NCBI GenBank assembly: GCA_963809765.1
Contig: CAWEKT010000001.1
Span: forward strand, 1,116,001-1,180,000
DNA: 64,000 nt
Source: JACVRM01 sp963809765
GTDB lineage: Bacteria; Actinomycetota; Thermoleophilia; Gaiellales; Gaiellaceae
Direction: 5' to 3'
Shown here one piece after another: positions 20,186 to 29,184 of this stretch. A program made the position numbers and the translations under genes. The notes under the pieces were generated by a model. It worked only from the letters and a program-made list of their open reading frames with translations, was not told the origin of the DNA and did no database searches. Position 1 is the stretch's first letter; each line of letters starts with the position of its first letter.

Positions 20186-21706
20186 GTGTCTGACCCTGTT
20201 GCCGAGGTTGCGGGCGCGCTCTCCGAGCTCGCCGGCCGGCCGGTCGTGCTCGAGCGGCCCGCACGTGCGGAGCACGGCGACTACGCCACCAACGTGGCGC
20301 TCCAGGCGGCGCCCGAGGCCGGACGGGTGCCGCGCGAGCTCGCAGCCGAGCTCGCCGAGTCGGCGCAAGGGCTGCCCGAGGTCGTGCGCGCCGAGGTGGC
20401 CGGACCGGGCTTCCTCAACATCTGGCTGGCCGACGCCTGGTACGGCGGCGTCCTGCGGCGCGTTCTCGAGGCAGGCGAGCGGTACGGGGCAGGCTCGCCC
20501 GAGGTGCGCGAGCGGGTCCAGGTGGAGATGGTGTCGGCCAACCCGACCGGGCCGATCACGGTCGCCTCGGCGCGCAACGGCGCGTACGGCGACGCCGTCG
20601 CGAGGCTGCTCGAGCTGGCCGGCCACGACGTCGAGCGCGAGTACTACTACAACGACGCAGGCGCGCAGATGGAGCGGTTCCGGGCCTCGGTCGAGGCGAT
20701 CCGGCGTGGCGAGGAGCCGCCCGAGGACGGCTATCAGGGCGACTACGTCCGCGAGCTCGCGGCGCTCGCCGGGGATCCCGTCCCGCGCATGCTCGAGCAG
20801 ATCCAGTCATCGCTCGACCGGTTCCGGATCCACTTCGACCACTGGGCCCGGCAGTCGCAGCTCGAGACGCGCCTCCCGGGGCTGATCGAGCGCCTGCCCA
20901 CCTACGAGGCGGACGGAGCGCTCTGGGTGCGCTCGACGGACTACGGCGACACGCGCGACCGCGTGCTCATCCGCTCGCCGGAGCGCGGCGGGCTCCCCAC
21001 CTACGAGGCAGCCGACATCGCCTACCTCGCCGACAAGCTCGAGCGCGGCTTCGACCACGTCATCTACGTGCTCGGCGCCGACCACCAGGACGTCCGGGGC
21101 TGGTTCGCGGTGATCGCGCGGATGCTCGGCCACGACCCGCTGCGCATCGAGGTGCTCCTCTACCAGCTCGTCCACCTGACCAGGGGCGGCGAGCAGACGA
21201 GGATGTCGAAGCGGCGAGGCGACGTCGTCTTCCTCGACGACTTCGTGGCCGAGGTCGGCGTCGACGCAGCCCGCTGGTACCTCGTCAACCGCGGTCCCGA
21301 CCAGACGATCGAGATCGACGTCGACCTCGCCGCCGAGAAGAGCGAGAAGAACCCGGTCTACTACGTCCAGTACGCGCACGCCCGCATCGCCGGCATCCTG
21401 CGCAACGCCGGCGACGCAGCCGTCTCAGCCGACCCTGCGGGCGAGCTCGCCGCCGAGGAGCGCGACCTGATCAAGCGGATCGCCGAGTTCCCGGGCATCG
21501 TCGGGGAGGCGGCGGAGCGCCGCGGGCCGCAGGCGATCCCCACCTACTTGATCCGGCTCGCCGACGACTTCCACCGCTTCTACCACCACCACCGCGTGAT
21601 CGGCTCGGAGGCGGAGGCGTTTCGGCTCGCGCTCTGCCGGGCGACGAAGGCGGTCATCGCCCGCAGCCTCGACCTCGTCGGGGTCGAGGCGCCGGAGCGG
21701 ATGTAG
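20186..21706 (+). CDS. argS: Arginyl-tRNA synthetase with altered HIGH motif
   Basis: Charges tRNA-Arg. A 506-residue class I synthetase with an N-terminal additional domain (RPARAEHGDYATNVALQ), a catalytic domain and the anticodon-binding helical domain (YYVQYAHARIAGIL to the end). In the catalytic domain SANPTGP is followed by ITVASARNGAYGD, where most ArgS have LHVGHGRGAAYGD, so residues 125-128 read TVAS instead of the HIGH signature. The second signature is present as MSKRRG (residues 340-345). The frame is intact throughout and REYYYNDAGAQM is conserved, so the change is not a frameshift artefact. GTG start. Slightly shorter than the usual 550-590 residues. Confidence 0.93.
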   Translation: MSDPVAEVAGALSELAGRPVVLERPARAEHGDYATNVALQAAPEAGRVPRELAAELAESAQGLPEVVRAEVAGPGFLNIWLADAWYGGVLRRVLEAGERYGAGSPEVRERVQVEMVSANPTGPITVASARNGAYGDAVARLLELAGHDVEREYYYNDAGAQMERFRASVEAIRRGEEPPEDGYQGDYVRELAALAGDPVPRMLEQIQSSLDRFRIHFDHWARQSQLETRLPGLIERLPTYEADGALWVRSTDYGDTRDRVLIRSPERGGLPTYEAADIAYLADKLERGFDHVIYVLGADHQDVRGWFAVIARMLGHDPLRIEVLLYQLVHLTRGGEQTRMSKRRGDVVFLDDFVAEVGVDAARWYLVNRGPDQTIEIDVDLAAEKSEKNPVYYVQYAHARIAGILRNAGDAAVSADPAGELAAEERDLIKRIAEFPGIVGEAAERRGPQAIPTYLIRLADDFHRFYHHHRVIGSEAEAFRLALCRATKAVIARSLDLVGVEAPERM

Positions 21707-21730
21707 GCGAACGGCTCTAGGATCCGACTG

Positions 21731-22764
21731 GTGACGACGACGGAGCAGCCGCCGACCGAGCGCACCACCGGGCGGGCCAACCCGCCCGACCGCAACCTCG
21801 CGCTCGAGCTGGTGCGCGTGACCGAGGCAGCGGCGCTCGGCGCCGGCCGCTGGGTCGGCCGCGGCGACAAGGAGGCCGCCGACCAGGCCGCCGTCGACGC
21901 GATGCGGCTGATGCTCGACTCGGTGAACATGGCCGGCGTCGTCGTGATCGGCGAGGGCGAGAAGGACAAGGCGCCGATGCTGTACAACGGCGAGGAGGTC
22001 GGCTCGGGGCAGGGCCCGGAGGTGGACGTCGCCGTCGACCCGCTCGAGGGGACGCGGCTGACCGCTCTCGGCCAGCCGAACGCGATCGCGGTGATCGCGC
22101 TCGCCGAGCGCGGGACGATGTTCTTCCCCGGCGCCGCCGTCTACATGGACAAGATCGCATGCGGCCCGGAAGCGGCGTCCGTCATCGACATCGCCGCGAG
22201 CCCCTCGGAGAACGTGCGCCGGGTGGCGGCCGCGAAGGGCGTGAATCCGACCGACGTCTCGGTCGTCGTGCTCGAGCGCGACCGGCACGACGACCTGATC
22301 GCCGAGCTGCGCGAGTGCGGGGCGAAGGTGCTGCTGATCCGCGACGGCGACGTCGCGCCGGCGATCGCCGCCGCGCAGCCGGGGACGGGCGTCGACCTGC
22401 TGATGGGCATCGGCGGCACGCCCGAAGGAGTGATCTCGGCCGCCGCCGTGAAGTCGCTGGGCGGCGCGCTGCAGGGCCGACTCTGGCCGCGTGACGACCA
22501 GGAGCGCCAGCAGCTCGTCGATGCCGGGTACGACGTCGACCGCGTGCTCATGACCGACGACCTCGTGGCCGGCGAGAACCTGTTCGTGGCTGCGACCGGC
22601 GTCACCACCGGCGCGCTGCTCGGGGGCGTGCGCTACACCGCGCGACGGGGCGATCACGCACTCGCTCGTCGATGCGCTCCCGCTCGGGCACGTTCCGCCG
22701 CATCGAGGCGCACCACTCGTTCGAGAAGCTGACCCGCTTCGCGGGCGTCGACTACCGCTCGTAG
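21731..22764 (+). CDS. glpX: Class II fructose-1,6-bisphosphatase GlpX, two apparent frameshifts
   Basis: Gluconeogenic hydrolysis of fructose 1,6-bisphosphate. From GTG 21731: LELVRVTEAAALGAGRWVGRGDKEAADQAAVDAMR, then VVIGEGEKDKAPMLYNGEEVG and AVDPLEGTRLTALGQPNAIAV (Li-sensitive metal-binding Asp/Glu motifs), then GIGGTPEGVISAAAVKSLGG. The frame slips near 22645 and 22668. The normal ending SGTFRRIEAHHSFEKL is readable in another frame to TAG 22762. Length is about 344 codons, as expected. This is the GlpX-type enzyme used by actinobacteria. It lies 24 nt after argS. Confidence 0.93.
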
Positions 22765-23023
22765 AGATCACCGACGGGCTCCGTCTCGGCAGCCCGTGGC
22801 TCGGGCTTCGCCGGCGTGCTTCGACTACGCAAGTGATGTCCGCGCAGCGTTAAACCTGTTCGATCGTCCGGACTTTTCGCTGAAGGTCGGGGTCCGTGGT
22901 AGCCCCGGCCTAGCCGGAAGCCTAAATTCGATCCTCGCCTCTTGAAACGTTCTCGGGCCGGGTGTTAGCTCGACCGCGAGACGCGGGGTGGCCGCGCCTC
23001 GGGACCTGCAAAGGGGGGTGTAG

Positions 23024-25511
23024 ATGTCGAGGAAGTACTTCGCCGCGGCAGCGGTGCTCGCTGTCGTGGCAAGCGTCTGGGGTGCGCCGGTAGCGGCTGC
23101 CGCGCCGATTCCCGAGTTCAACCCGCTCACAACAAATGTTCCGTATCTCGCGTGGCGGGGCGAGCAACTACGGCTTGTGAAGTGTTTGTCGCCTCACGTT
23201 GACGGCGAGTCGGCAGTCGCCCTGTTCAAGGACGACGGCGACGGCAGCCGGCGCTGGGAGGTCGACTGGCTGGTGGAGGACTGGTCCGGGTATCCGTTCC
23301 AGCCGCCGCAGCTGGAGAAGTCGACGGTGGCGTTCTTCCGTGGGAACAACGAGTACTGGGGAGCGCCATGCGTCAAGGCATCGTTCGCCTCTCTCAAGGC
23401 GGGCCTTGCGCAGATCAAGCTGGTGATCAGCGACGCCAGGACCGGGAACCCGGTGGTCAAGCATCAGTTCCTGGCCGGCTGGCTGAGCATCAACACGCCG
23501 ACGCTCCGCGAGGTCTCCGCGGCCATAGGGCCGACGGATCCGCCCGGCGGCGGCGGCGTCCTCGGTGACCCGGCCGGTGACGGCATCTTCATCGCCGGTA
23601 GTGCACCAGGAAGGGTCCAGGTTCACGTCACGGGCAACCTGCCGCTCGGAAACAACTTCACCGAGCTGGGCCTGCCCGCGTCGATCAACCTGCCGACCGA
23701 GGCGAACGGCGACACGTTCTGGGACGACCTGGCACAGAGGATGGCAACGACGTCCGACTTCAGGCCGTTCTACCGCGACGCGCCGTGGCGGATGTGGGAC
23801 ATCCACGACGACCGGGCACGGACGGAAGGTCACGTCTCGCTGGGCCTCTGCCCGCCCGGCCCGCTCACCGTCGCTCGACGCGGTCGACTCGTGTCTGGGA
23901 GCCGAGGAGTTCTTCGGCGACGGCGAGTACTCGCGGGCGTTCAACGACACCAGCAAGTTCCCGACGTTCGGCCCGTTCGATCCGCTGCGGCCGGACGAGA
24001 CGCTGCTTCCCGACGGGAAGCTCGACGCCGGGGACGTGCCGATGCCGTCAGCGCTGATCGAGGTCGGCATCACGCCGAACACCGGCGGGGCGACCGACAT
24101 CAGCGGCGTCGGCTCGCTGGCGATCGCCGACCCGGCGAATCCCAATGACCGTGTCGGCGTCGTTCAAGTGCATCCCGTACTCGCGTGACAACAAGTGCAC
24201 GTCGCTGACCGGGCCGCACTTCCCGACGAACCCGAACGTGGCACCGGCCGCCGTTCGGCCCGGCGCCGCACAACCACTACGCGCCGTACTACAGCCGGTG
24301 GCAGCCGGCGACCTTCGCCACGGTCGACTCCGACCTCGGCGCGGGCGCACCGCTCGCCCGCGAGGCCTCGGGGAACGACGGCCCGCCGATCGGGAACAAC
24401 TTCCCGGGCTATCGCGGCTCCGGTCTGTACGACTACTGGCAGTTCGTCGACATCCTCAGCGGAGGCCACCGGCGGGAACACGACCTGCCGCGAGCGCGGC
24501 GGCCGCTTCTTCCAGCGTCCGTCCGGGCCGCAGCGGGTGATGGTGTTCTCCGACGAGCACGGCGAGGCGCAGGTGTACTTCAACCCGGGCGTCGGCTTCT
24601 TCGCCGACCGGCTCGGTGTGGGCCCGAACCTGAACGGCGGCTGCGAGCTGCGTGACCGGACCGACCTCGGGTTCGCGGACATCACCGCGATCGCCCGCTA
24701 CCCGTACCAGAAGGTCACGGATCCGGACAAGGCGTCGAACACGATCCGGAAGGTCCTGCGCCACCGCTTCTCCAAGACAGTGGTGTGCGTGCCGAAGGGC
24801 CCGGTGCCGCCGATCGAGAACTCGTTCTCGTTCATCTGCACCGCAACCGTGATCGACATCACCGGCCGTCCTGTCCAGGGTGAGAAGGTGTGCTTCACGG
24901 CCGGCGGAGTCGGTAGTGAGGCGCTGATCGCCTTCCCGATCGGAACGCCGTTCACGACGGAGAACTCCTTCGTCTGCGTCCTCACGAACGCGAACGGGCA
25001 GGCCTCGGTAGAGGTCTTCGGGAAGTGCGGAGCGGGCAACGTGCTCGTCTTCTTCCCGGAGGAAGGGCTGATCAGGGTGGCTACGTTCACGTTCGGCTGT
25101 CCGGCACCCGGCGCGCCGCTCGGCACGCCTGGAACCCCGAGCAACCCGAGCGTCATTCCGCCCAGCGTCGCGCCGGAGTTGGTGGTGAAACCGGCTTCGC
25201 CGACCGCGGTGGAGAAGATCGTCGCTCAGGCGGAGGCCACGGCGACCAGCAGGCCTGCGAAGGCGGCGCCCGCCAAGGTGGCGCTCGTCCGCATCCAGAA
25301 GCAGGCGTTCGCGAAGCTCACCAACCGGTACCTCGTAGTCCGCGTGAACGGCTCGCAGGCGAAGGCCCGCGTGCAGGTCACGCTCATCTCCAAGCGCGGC
25401 AAGGTGCTGAGCAAGATCACGCGCGTGGTTCAGACGAACCGCGTCCTCAGGGTTCCGAACCTGAAGCTCAGCAAGGCCGTGGCAACGGCTCGAGTGAGGG
25501 TGCTGACCTAG
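23024..25511 (+). CDS. Large secreted protein of unknown family, apparent frameshifts
   Basis: From ATG 23024, preceded by a G-run ribosome binding site, a signal peptide (KYFAAAAVLAVVASVWGAPVAAAA) leads an exported protein of roughly 825 residues. The middle is rich in aromatic residues and acidic turns (FWDDLAQRM, DIHDDRAR). Near residue 600 is a segment like a bacterial Ig-like/invasin repeat (FICTATVIDITGRPVQGEKVCFTAGGVG and LTNANGQASVEVFGKCGAGNV) with paired Cys. The tail is Pro/Ala-linked, then Lys-rich beta sequence. Frames switch near 23870, 24150, 24250 and 24465. A strong terminator follows at 25535. I do not recognise the N-terminal two-thirds. Confidence 0.75.
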
Positions 25512-25534
25512 CAGCCAGCTCGAGGAAGCAGCAG

Positions 25535-25567
25535 CGAGGGCCCGCCCAGTGCGGGCCCTCGTTCTTT
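25535..25567. terminator. Rho-independent terminator
   Basis: CGAGGGCCCGC (25535-25545) pairs perfectly over 11 bp with GCGGGCCCTCG (25551-25561) around a CCAGT loop, followed by TTCTTT. It ends the plus-strand secreted-protein gene (stop at 25511). The same stem is 39 nt downstream of the minus-strand gene ending at 25606 and may serve both. Confidence 0.9.
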
Positions 25568-25605
25568 CCGGGGCCGCCTAGACGCTTGGTGTGAACATCA
25601 AGCCT

Positions 25606-26595
25606 CTAGCGCCGCGGGACGATCTGTCCGTCGGCCGTGAGCACGAAGCGCCCCGCGCGAGTGAGCCCGGTGTACCGGATGCGTCCTCGTCGCGACTCCT
25701 GCGGCGCCGCGCTCCAGCTGTAGCGGCCCGGCTCCAGCGCGCTCCCGTCGGGCGCCTTGCGCGGGAGCGGGAACCGCGGCTCGACCGGCCACGCCTCGAG
25801 GATCTTGCGGGATCCCAGCTTCCCCTGCCGGTACAGCTCGAACCAGTAGACCGCGGCGCCCGGTCGCGGCCGCCAGGCGATGACGCGCGCGCTCTGGGCC
25901 GACGTGGTGGTGTCGTGGCTGGTCGCAGGTCGCCGTGGTGGTCGGTGCGGGTGCGGCCGGAGGCGGGGACGTGGTGCGGTTCGCCGCGGTGGTGCGTTGC
26001 GTCGTTGTGCGCCGCGTCGTCGACGGCGTGGCCGTCGAGCCCCGCTGCGTGGTCGTCGAAACGGGGCCGGCGATGCCCGCGACCGTCGGGGTCGAGAGCG
26101 TCCCGCGATCGAGCGCGCTGCCGTCGCCGTCGTCCGACTCCGCCAGCTGGACGGCCGCGAAGGCGCCGAGCGCCAGGAGGCCGAGCGTGGCGACGATTGC
26201 TGCGGCTGCCGCCCGCCGCGCCGAGCGCTGGGGCGGGGTATCGCTGCACCGGCTCGGCGCGGTGGTACCGCGGCCGCCGCCTCCTCGGCGGTCGCTCGCT
26301 GCGGGCGCGCCGCGGGCGCGGCCGCCGGCGGTGGCGCGGGGCTCGCGAGCGGGGTGGGAGCGGCCGGCGGGACGGGGACGACACGCTCGGCCCGCTCAAC
26401 TCGCGTGCCGCTGTCCGGTGATGGCGCAGCAGGAGGTCGCGACACCGTCAGGGCGACGATGCCGCGCTTGAGGTCGACCTCGCCGCCGACACGACGACCC
26501 GCGACGACGAGCCCGCCGCGCAGCGCCGGCAAGCGACTCCAACGACCCTTGACGAGCGCGACCGCTCGCCCACGGAGCGGGACCCCTCTGCTCAT
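25606..26595 (-). CDS. Single-pass membrane protein with Thr-rich linker, apparent frameshifts
   Basis: From ATG 26595 the N-terminal about 130 residues are basic then Pro/Ala-rich (cytoplasmic, low complexity). A frame change near 26220 gives a membrane helix (IVATLGLLALGAFAAVQLA), then a Thr-rich stretch (STTTQRGSTATPSTTRRTTT). Another change near 25900 gives a compact extracellular domain with VIAWRPRPGAAVYWFELYRQG and LEPGRYSWSAAP, like a fibronectin III-type fold. It ends GRFVLTADGQIVPRR. Function unknown. The layout of membrane anchor, flexible linker and beta domain suggests a cell-surface protein. Confidence 0.65.
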   Translation of the reverse strand: MSRGVPLRGRAVALVKGRWSRLPALRGGLVVAGRRVGGEVDLKRGIVALTVSRPPAAPSPDSGTRVERAERVVPVPPAAPTPLASPAPPPAAAPAARPQRATAEEAAAAVPPRRAGAAIPRPSARRGGRQPQQSSPRSASWRSAPSRPSSWRSRTTATAARSIAGRSRPRRSRASPAPFRRPRSGARRPRRRRRGAQRRNAPPRRTAPRPRLRPHPHRPPRRPATSHDTTTSAQSARVIAWRPRPGAAVYWFELYRQGKLGSRKILEAWPVEPRFPLPRKAPDGSALEPGRYSWSAAPQESRRGRIRYTGLTRAGRFVLTADGQIVPRR

Positions 26596-26686
26596 CCCGC
26601 GGCCATTCTGCCCGACTTCGGGCCGCGCCGAGTCCGGCTTCCGAACGGCCGGGACGGCGTCGGGAGGGCGGCTATCCTGGCGTCAC

Positions 26687-26759
26687 GCGGACGTAGCTCA
26701 GTTGGTAGAGCATCAGCTTCCCAAGCTGAGGGTCGCGGGTTCGAGCCCCGTCGTCCGCT
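26687..26759 (+). tRNA. tRNA-Gly(CCC)
   Basis: A 73-nt tRNA. Acceptor GCGGACG (26687-26693) pairs with CGTCCGC (26752-26758), discriminator T at 26759. The D-arm GCTCAGTTGGTAGAGC, anticodon arm TCAGC-TTCCCAA-GCTGA with anticodon CCC and T-loop TTCGAGC are all standard. CCA is not encoded. Confidence 0.97.
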
Positions 26760-26912
26760 CTCTTCCACGCAAGCCGCACGCACTGGAGCATCGGCGGCGC
26801 AGCGTGGCGCGGGACAGACTCCCCTGCACGAGTCCCATTGAAGCGCCGCCGAAAGGCTGCGAAGGTGGTGGGCGGCGCGGCGGCGTCCTCACCGGCCGCG
26901 TCGGCCGGCGCG

Positions 26913-27809
26913 ATGCAGTACCGACACACCGCAATTGCACTCATCGGCTCCGTCGTCGTTGCCGCGCTCCTGGCCTCGTGCTCCAACGGTGAGGCGAGCG
27001 CTCCACCAACCACGCAGGCCACGGAGACGGAGACCGCCGCCACGACGACGGCCGCGACCACGGAAAGCGAGCGCGCGGAACATCAAACGGTTCGCTTCCG
27101 GGCTGGGGACGGAGTCGAGCTCTCGGGGCGGCTCTGGAGGGAAGGAAACGTCGCCGTCGTCCTCGCCCACGGCTTCAGCGTGGAGGGACAGGACGGCTGG
27201 GTGTTGTTCGCCCGCGACCTCGCTCGGCGCGGCTACACGGTCCTCAGCTTCAACTTCCGGGGATTCTGCGACAGCGAGGGGGGCTGCTCCGAGACCGACA
27301 TGGAGCTGTCAGCTCGGCTCGCGAACAACTGGCGAGACGCGATCGCCGCGGTTGCCCTTGCGGAGGCGCGAGGCGCGAAGCAAGTCTTCATGATCGGAGC
27401 GAGCATGGGCGGGCTTGCCGTGCTGCGCGCGGCCCGCACTCCGGGTGTCGACGTGGCGGGCGTGGTCTCCCTCGCGACCCCCCAGTTCCCGTCGAAGTAC
27501 TACACGGTGGAGCGGCACGCGGCGAACGACGTGACGCCCGCACGGCTGAAGCAGATCGACGAACCGAAGCTCTTCATCGCCGGCAAGAACGATGTCCAAT
27601 TGCCCGGAGATGTGGCATTTCGGCCCGGGATCAAGAGCGTTCGGTTCGCAGAGGACGCGCGGAGGATGTTCGCGGCCGCCGAGCAGCCGAAGCAGCTCGC
27701 GCTGGTCAACTCCTCGTTTCACAGCTCGCAGCTCGTCACGATCGCCCCGGACGACGTCGTCAGGGAAACCAGGGCGCTGATCGTCAATTTCCTGAAGGCG
27801 AACAGTTGA
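26913..27809 (+). CDS. Lipoprotein alpha/beta hydrolase
   Basis: ATG 26913 starts a lipoprotein signal peptide (HTAIALIGSVVVAALLASC) with lipobox LASC. An in-frame ATG at 26838 would add a basic extension and is less likely. A Thr/Glu-rich linker follows, then an alpha/beta hydrolase: VAVVLAHGFSVEGQDGW (oxyanion region), FNFRGFCDSEGG, nucleophile elbow GASMGG, EPKLFIAGKNDVQLP with the acid Asp, and a His in NSSFHSSQL. The enzyme should act on the outer face of the membrane. Substrate unknown, and a peptidase or esterase role fits the family. It follows tRNA-Gly. Confidence 0.85.
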   Translation: MQYRHTAIALIGSVVVAALLASCSNGEASAPPTTQATETETAATTTAATTESERAEHQTVRFRAGDGVELSGRLWREGNVAVVLAHGFSVEGQDGWVLFARDLARRGYTVLSFNFRGFCDSEGGCSETDMELSARLANNWRDAIAAVALAEARGAKQVFMIGASMGGLAVLRAARTPGVDVAGVVSLATPQFPSKYYTVERHAANDVTPARLKQIDEPKLFIAGKNDVQLPGDVAFRPGIKSVRFAEDARRMFAAAEQPKQLALVNSSFHSSQLVTIAPDDVVRETRALIVNFLKANS

Positions 27810-27825
27810 GGTTCGAAGCGCTCTC

Positions 27826-28511
27826 CTAGCCGCCGTCCTGCCGCACCCACAGGGTCACGAGCCGGGCGACGAGCGTGACGAGGACGACCTGCCCGGTCAG
27901 CGCCTCCAACACCGTGAGCGCCTGCGGGAGGCCGACGGCGGGGGAGAGGTCGCCGAAGCCGAGCGTCGTCAGCGCGACGAAGCTGAAGTAGAGGTACTCG
28001 CCCTGAGTGTGCTCGCCGGGCTGGGCGAAGAACTCGTCGTGTCACCTCCGCCACCGCCAGGTAGAGGAAGGCGAAGAGCAGCCCGATCAGGACGTACGCG
28101 CACAGCGCGCCGAGAACGGTCTCGTGGGTGATCCGGCGGTGGCTCAGGACGCGGCTCACCGTTACCGGAAGCGTCGCGCTGACGAGGAGCCCGACGGGCA
28201 GCAGGTACGTCAAAGCAATCAGCTCCGCCGAGTTGACGAAGAGCACGAGCGGCGCCAGCGCGACGGCAGCCGCGATCGACACGACGTGCCGGCGCTTCAG
28301 CGTGTGCCCGGAGTCGGGGTCGCTGATCGCCACCACCAGCGCCGCGGCCGCGAGGAGCGTGCTGCCAATCGCCCCCCAGCGCGGATCGTCGACGAGCTCG
28401 AGCAGGAGGAAGTTCGCGAGCAGCAGCACGAGCAGGGTCGCGTAGCTGTCCAGGACGCGCACCACGTCCCGCCTTGCCACAGCCTTCCACCCCTGGGCCT
28501 GCGCGTCCGCC
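27826..28511 (-). CDS. Potassium-channel-like membrane protein, one apparent frameshift
   Basis: Several hydrophobic helices (TLLVLLLANFLLLELV, LLAAAALVVAI, IAAAVALAPLVLFV, LIALTYLLPVGLLV, ALCAYVLIGLLFAFLYLAV) precede a pore segment. After a frame change near 28035 this reads EYLYFSFVALTTLGFGDLSP, the ion-channel-2 selectivity region with TLGFGD in place of the common TVGYGD. A last helix (ALTVLEALTGQVVLVTLVARLV) ends the protein. No RCK domain is attached. TTG 28511 or GTG 28480 may be the start. Cation conduction is inferred from the filter motif. Confidence 0.8.
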
Positions 28512-28770
28512 AAGAGGCCGCACGATAGGCGGCGCCGCGGGGTGGTGCACCGGCGACCGCCTCGACGCGAATCCCTCGAACGGGTGAGTTCGAGACCCCA
28601 TGTCAGCGGGTACAACCCCGGCACAGGATCACGTGGCAGAGGCCCCCGGCGCACGCGGGGCTCCGACGGAGACCGCGTCGAGACGACAGCGCGAGCCGCA
28701 GGCGCTGGGGTGTCGGCGCCGGGGCCTCGGTCACAGTCGGATCAGCAGGGCTTCGCTCTACACTCCCGCC

Positions 28771-29184
28771 GTGCCACGTAGGCAGTCCGGGTCCGACGTC
28801 GTCATCGCCTTCGTCGTCGGCTGGGCTGTCAACATCCTTGCCCTCATCGTCGTCGACGCCCTCTTCGACTCGATTCGGATCGGCCGCTGGGGCTCGTTGC
28901 TGCTCGGTGCGGCGGTGCTCGGTATCGGCAACGCCGTCATCAAGCCGATCCTCGCCCTGCTCGCGCTGCCGTTCATCATCATCACGCTCGGGCTCGCGTA
29001 CTTCGCCATCAACGTCGCCATGCTGGCACTCGCCGAATGGGTCGCACCGGAGTTCACGATCGACGGCTTCTGGACCTACGTCGGCGCGACGATCGTCGTC
29101 TGGCTCGTCAACCTGATCGTCGGGAGGCTGCTCGACAACGTCGCGGGCGGTCGCCGGCCGCGGACATGGCTGATCAAGCCGTAG
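28771..29184 (+). CDS. PF04020-type (YvlD/phage-holin-like family) membrane protein
   Basis: A 137-residue membrane protein from GTG 28771 with four hydrophobic helices. The family signature is GNAVIKPILALLALPFIIITLGL, followed by AMLALAEWVAPEFTIDGFW and a last helix ending NLIVGRLLD. The family carries a phage-holin label by distant similarity but is chromosomal and widespread. No phage genes are near. Its last 19 bases overlap the start of the histidine kinase, so the two are probably cotranscribed. Confidence 0.85.
   Translation: MPRRQSGSDVVIAFVVGWAVNILALIVVDALFDSIRIGRWGSLLLGAAVLGIGNAVIKPILALLALPFIIITLGLAYFAINVAMLALAEWVAPEFTIDGFWTYVGATIVVWLVNLIVGRLLDNVAGGRRPRTWLIKP

Noticed and set aside
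28771..29184. Phage holin suggesting a prophage
   Set aside because: The PF04020 family carries a holin label only by distant similarity. No integrase, capsid, terminase or lysin gene is nearby and base composition is unchanged.
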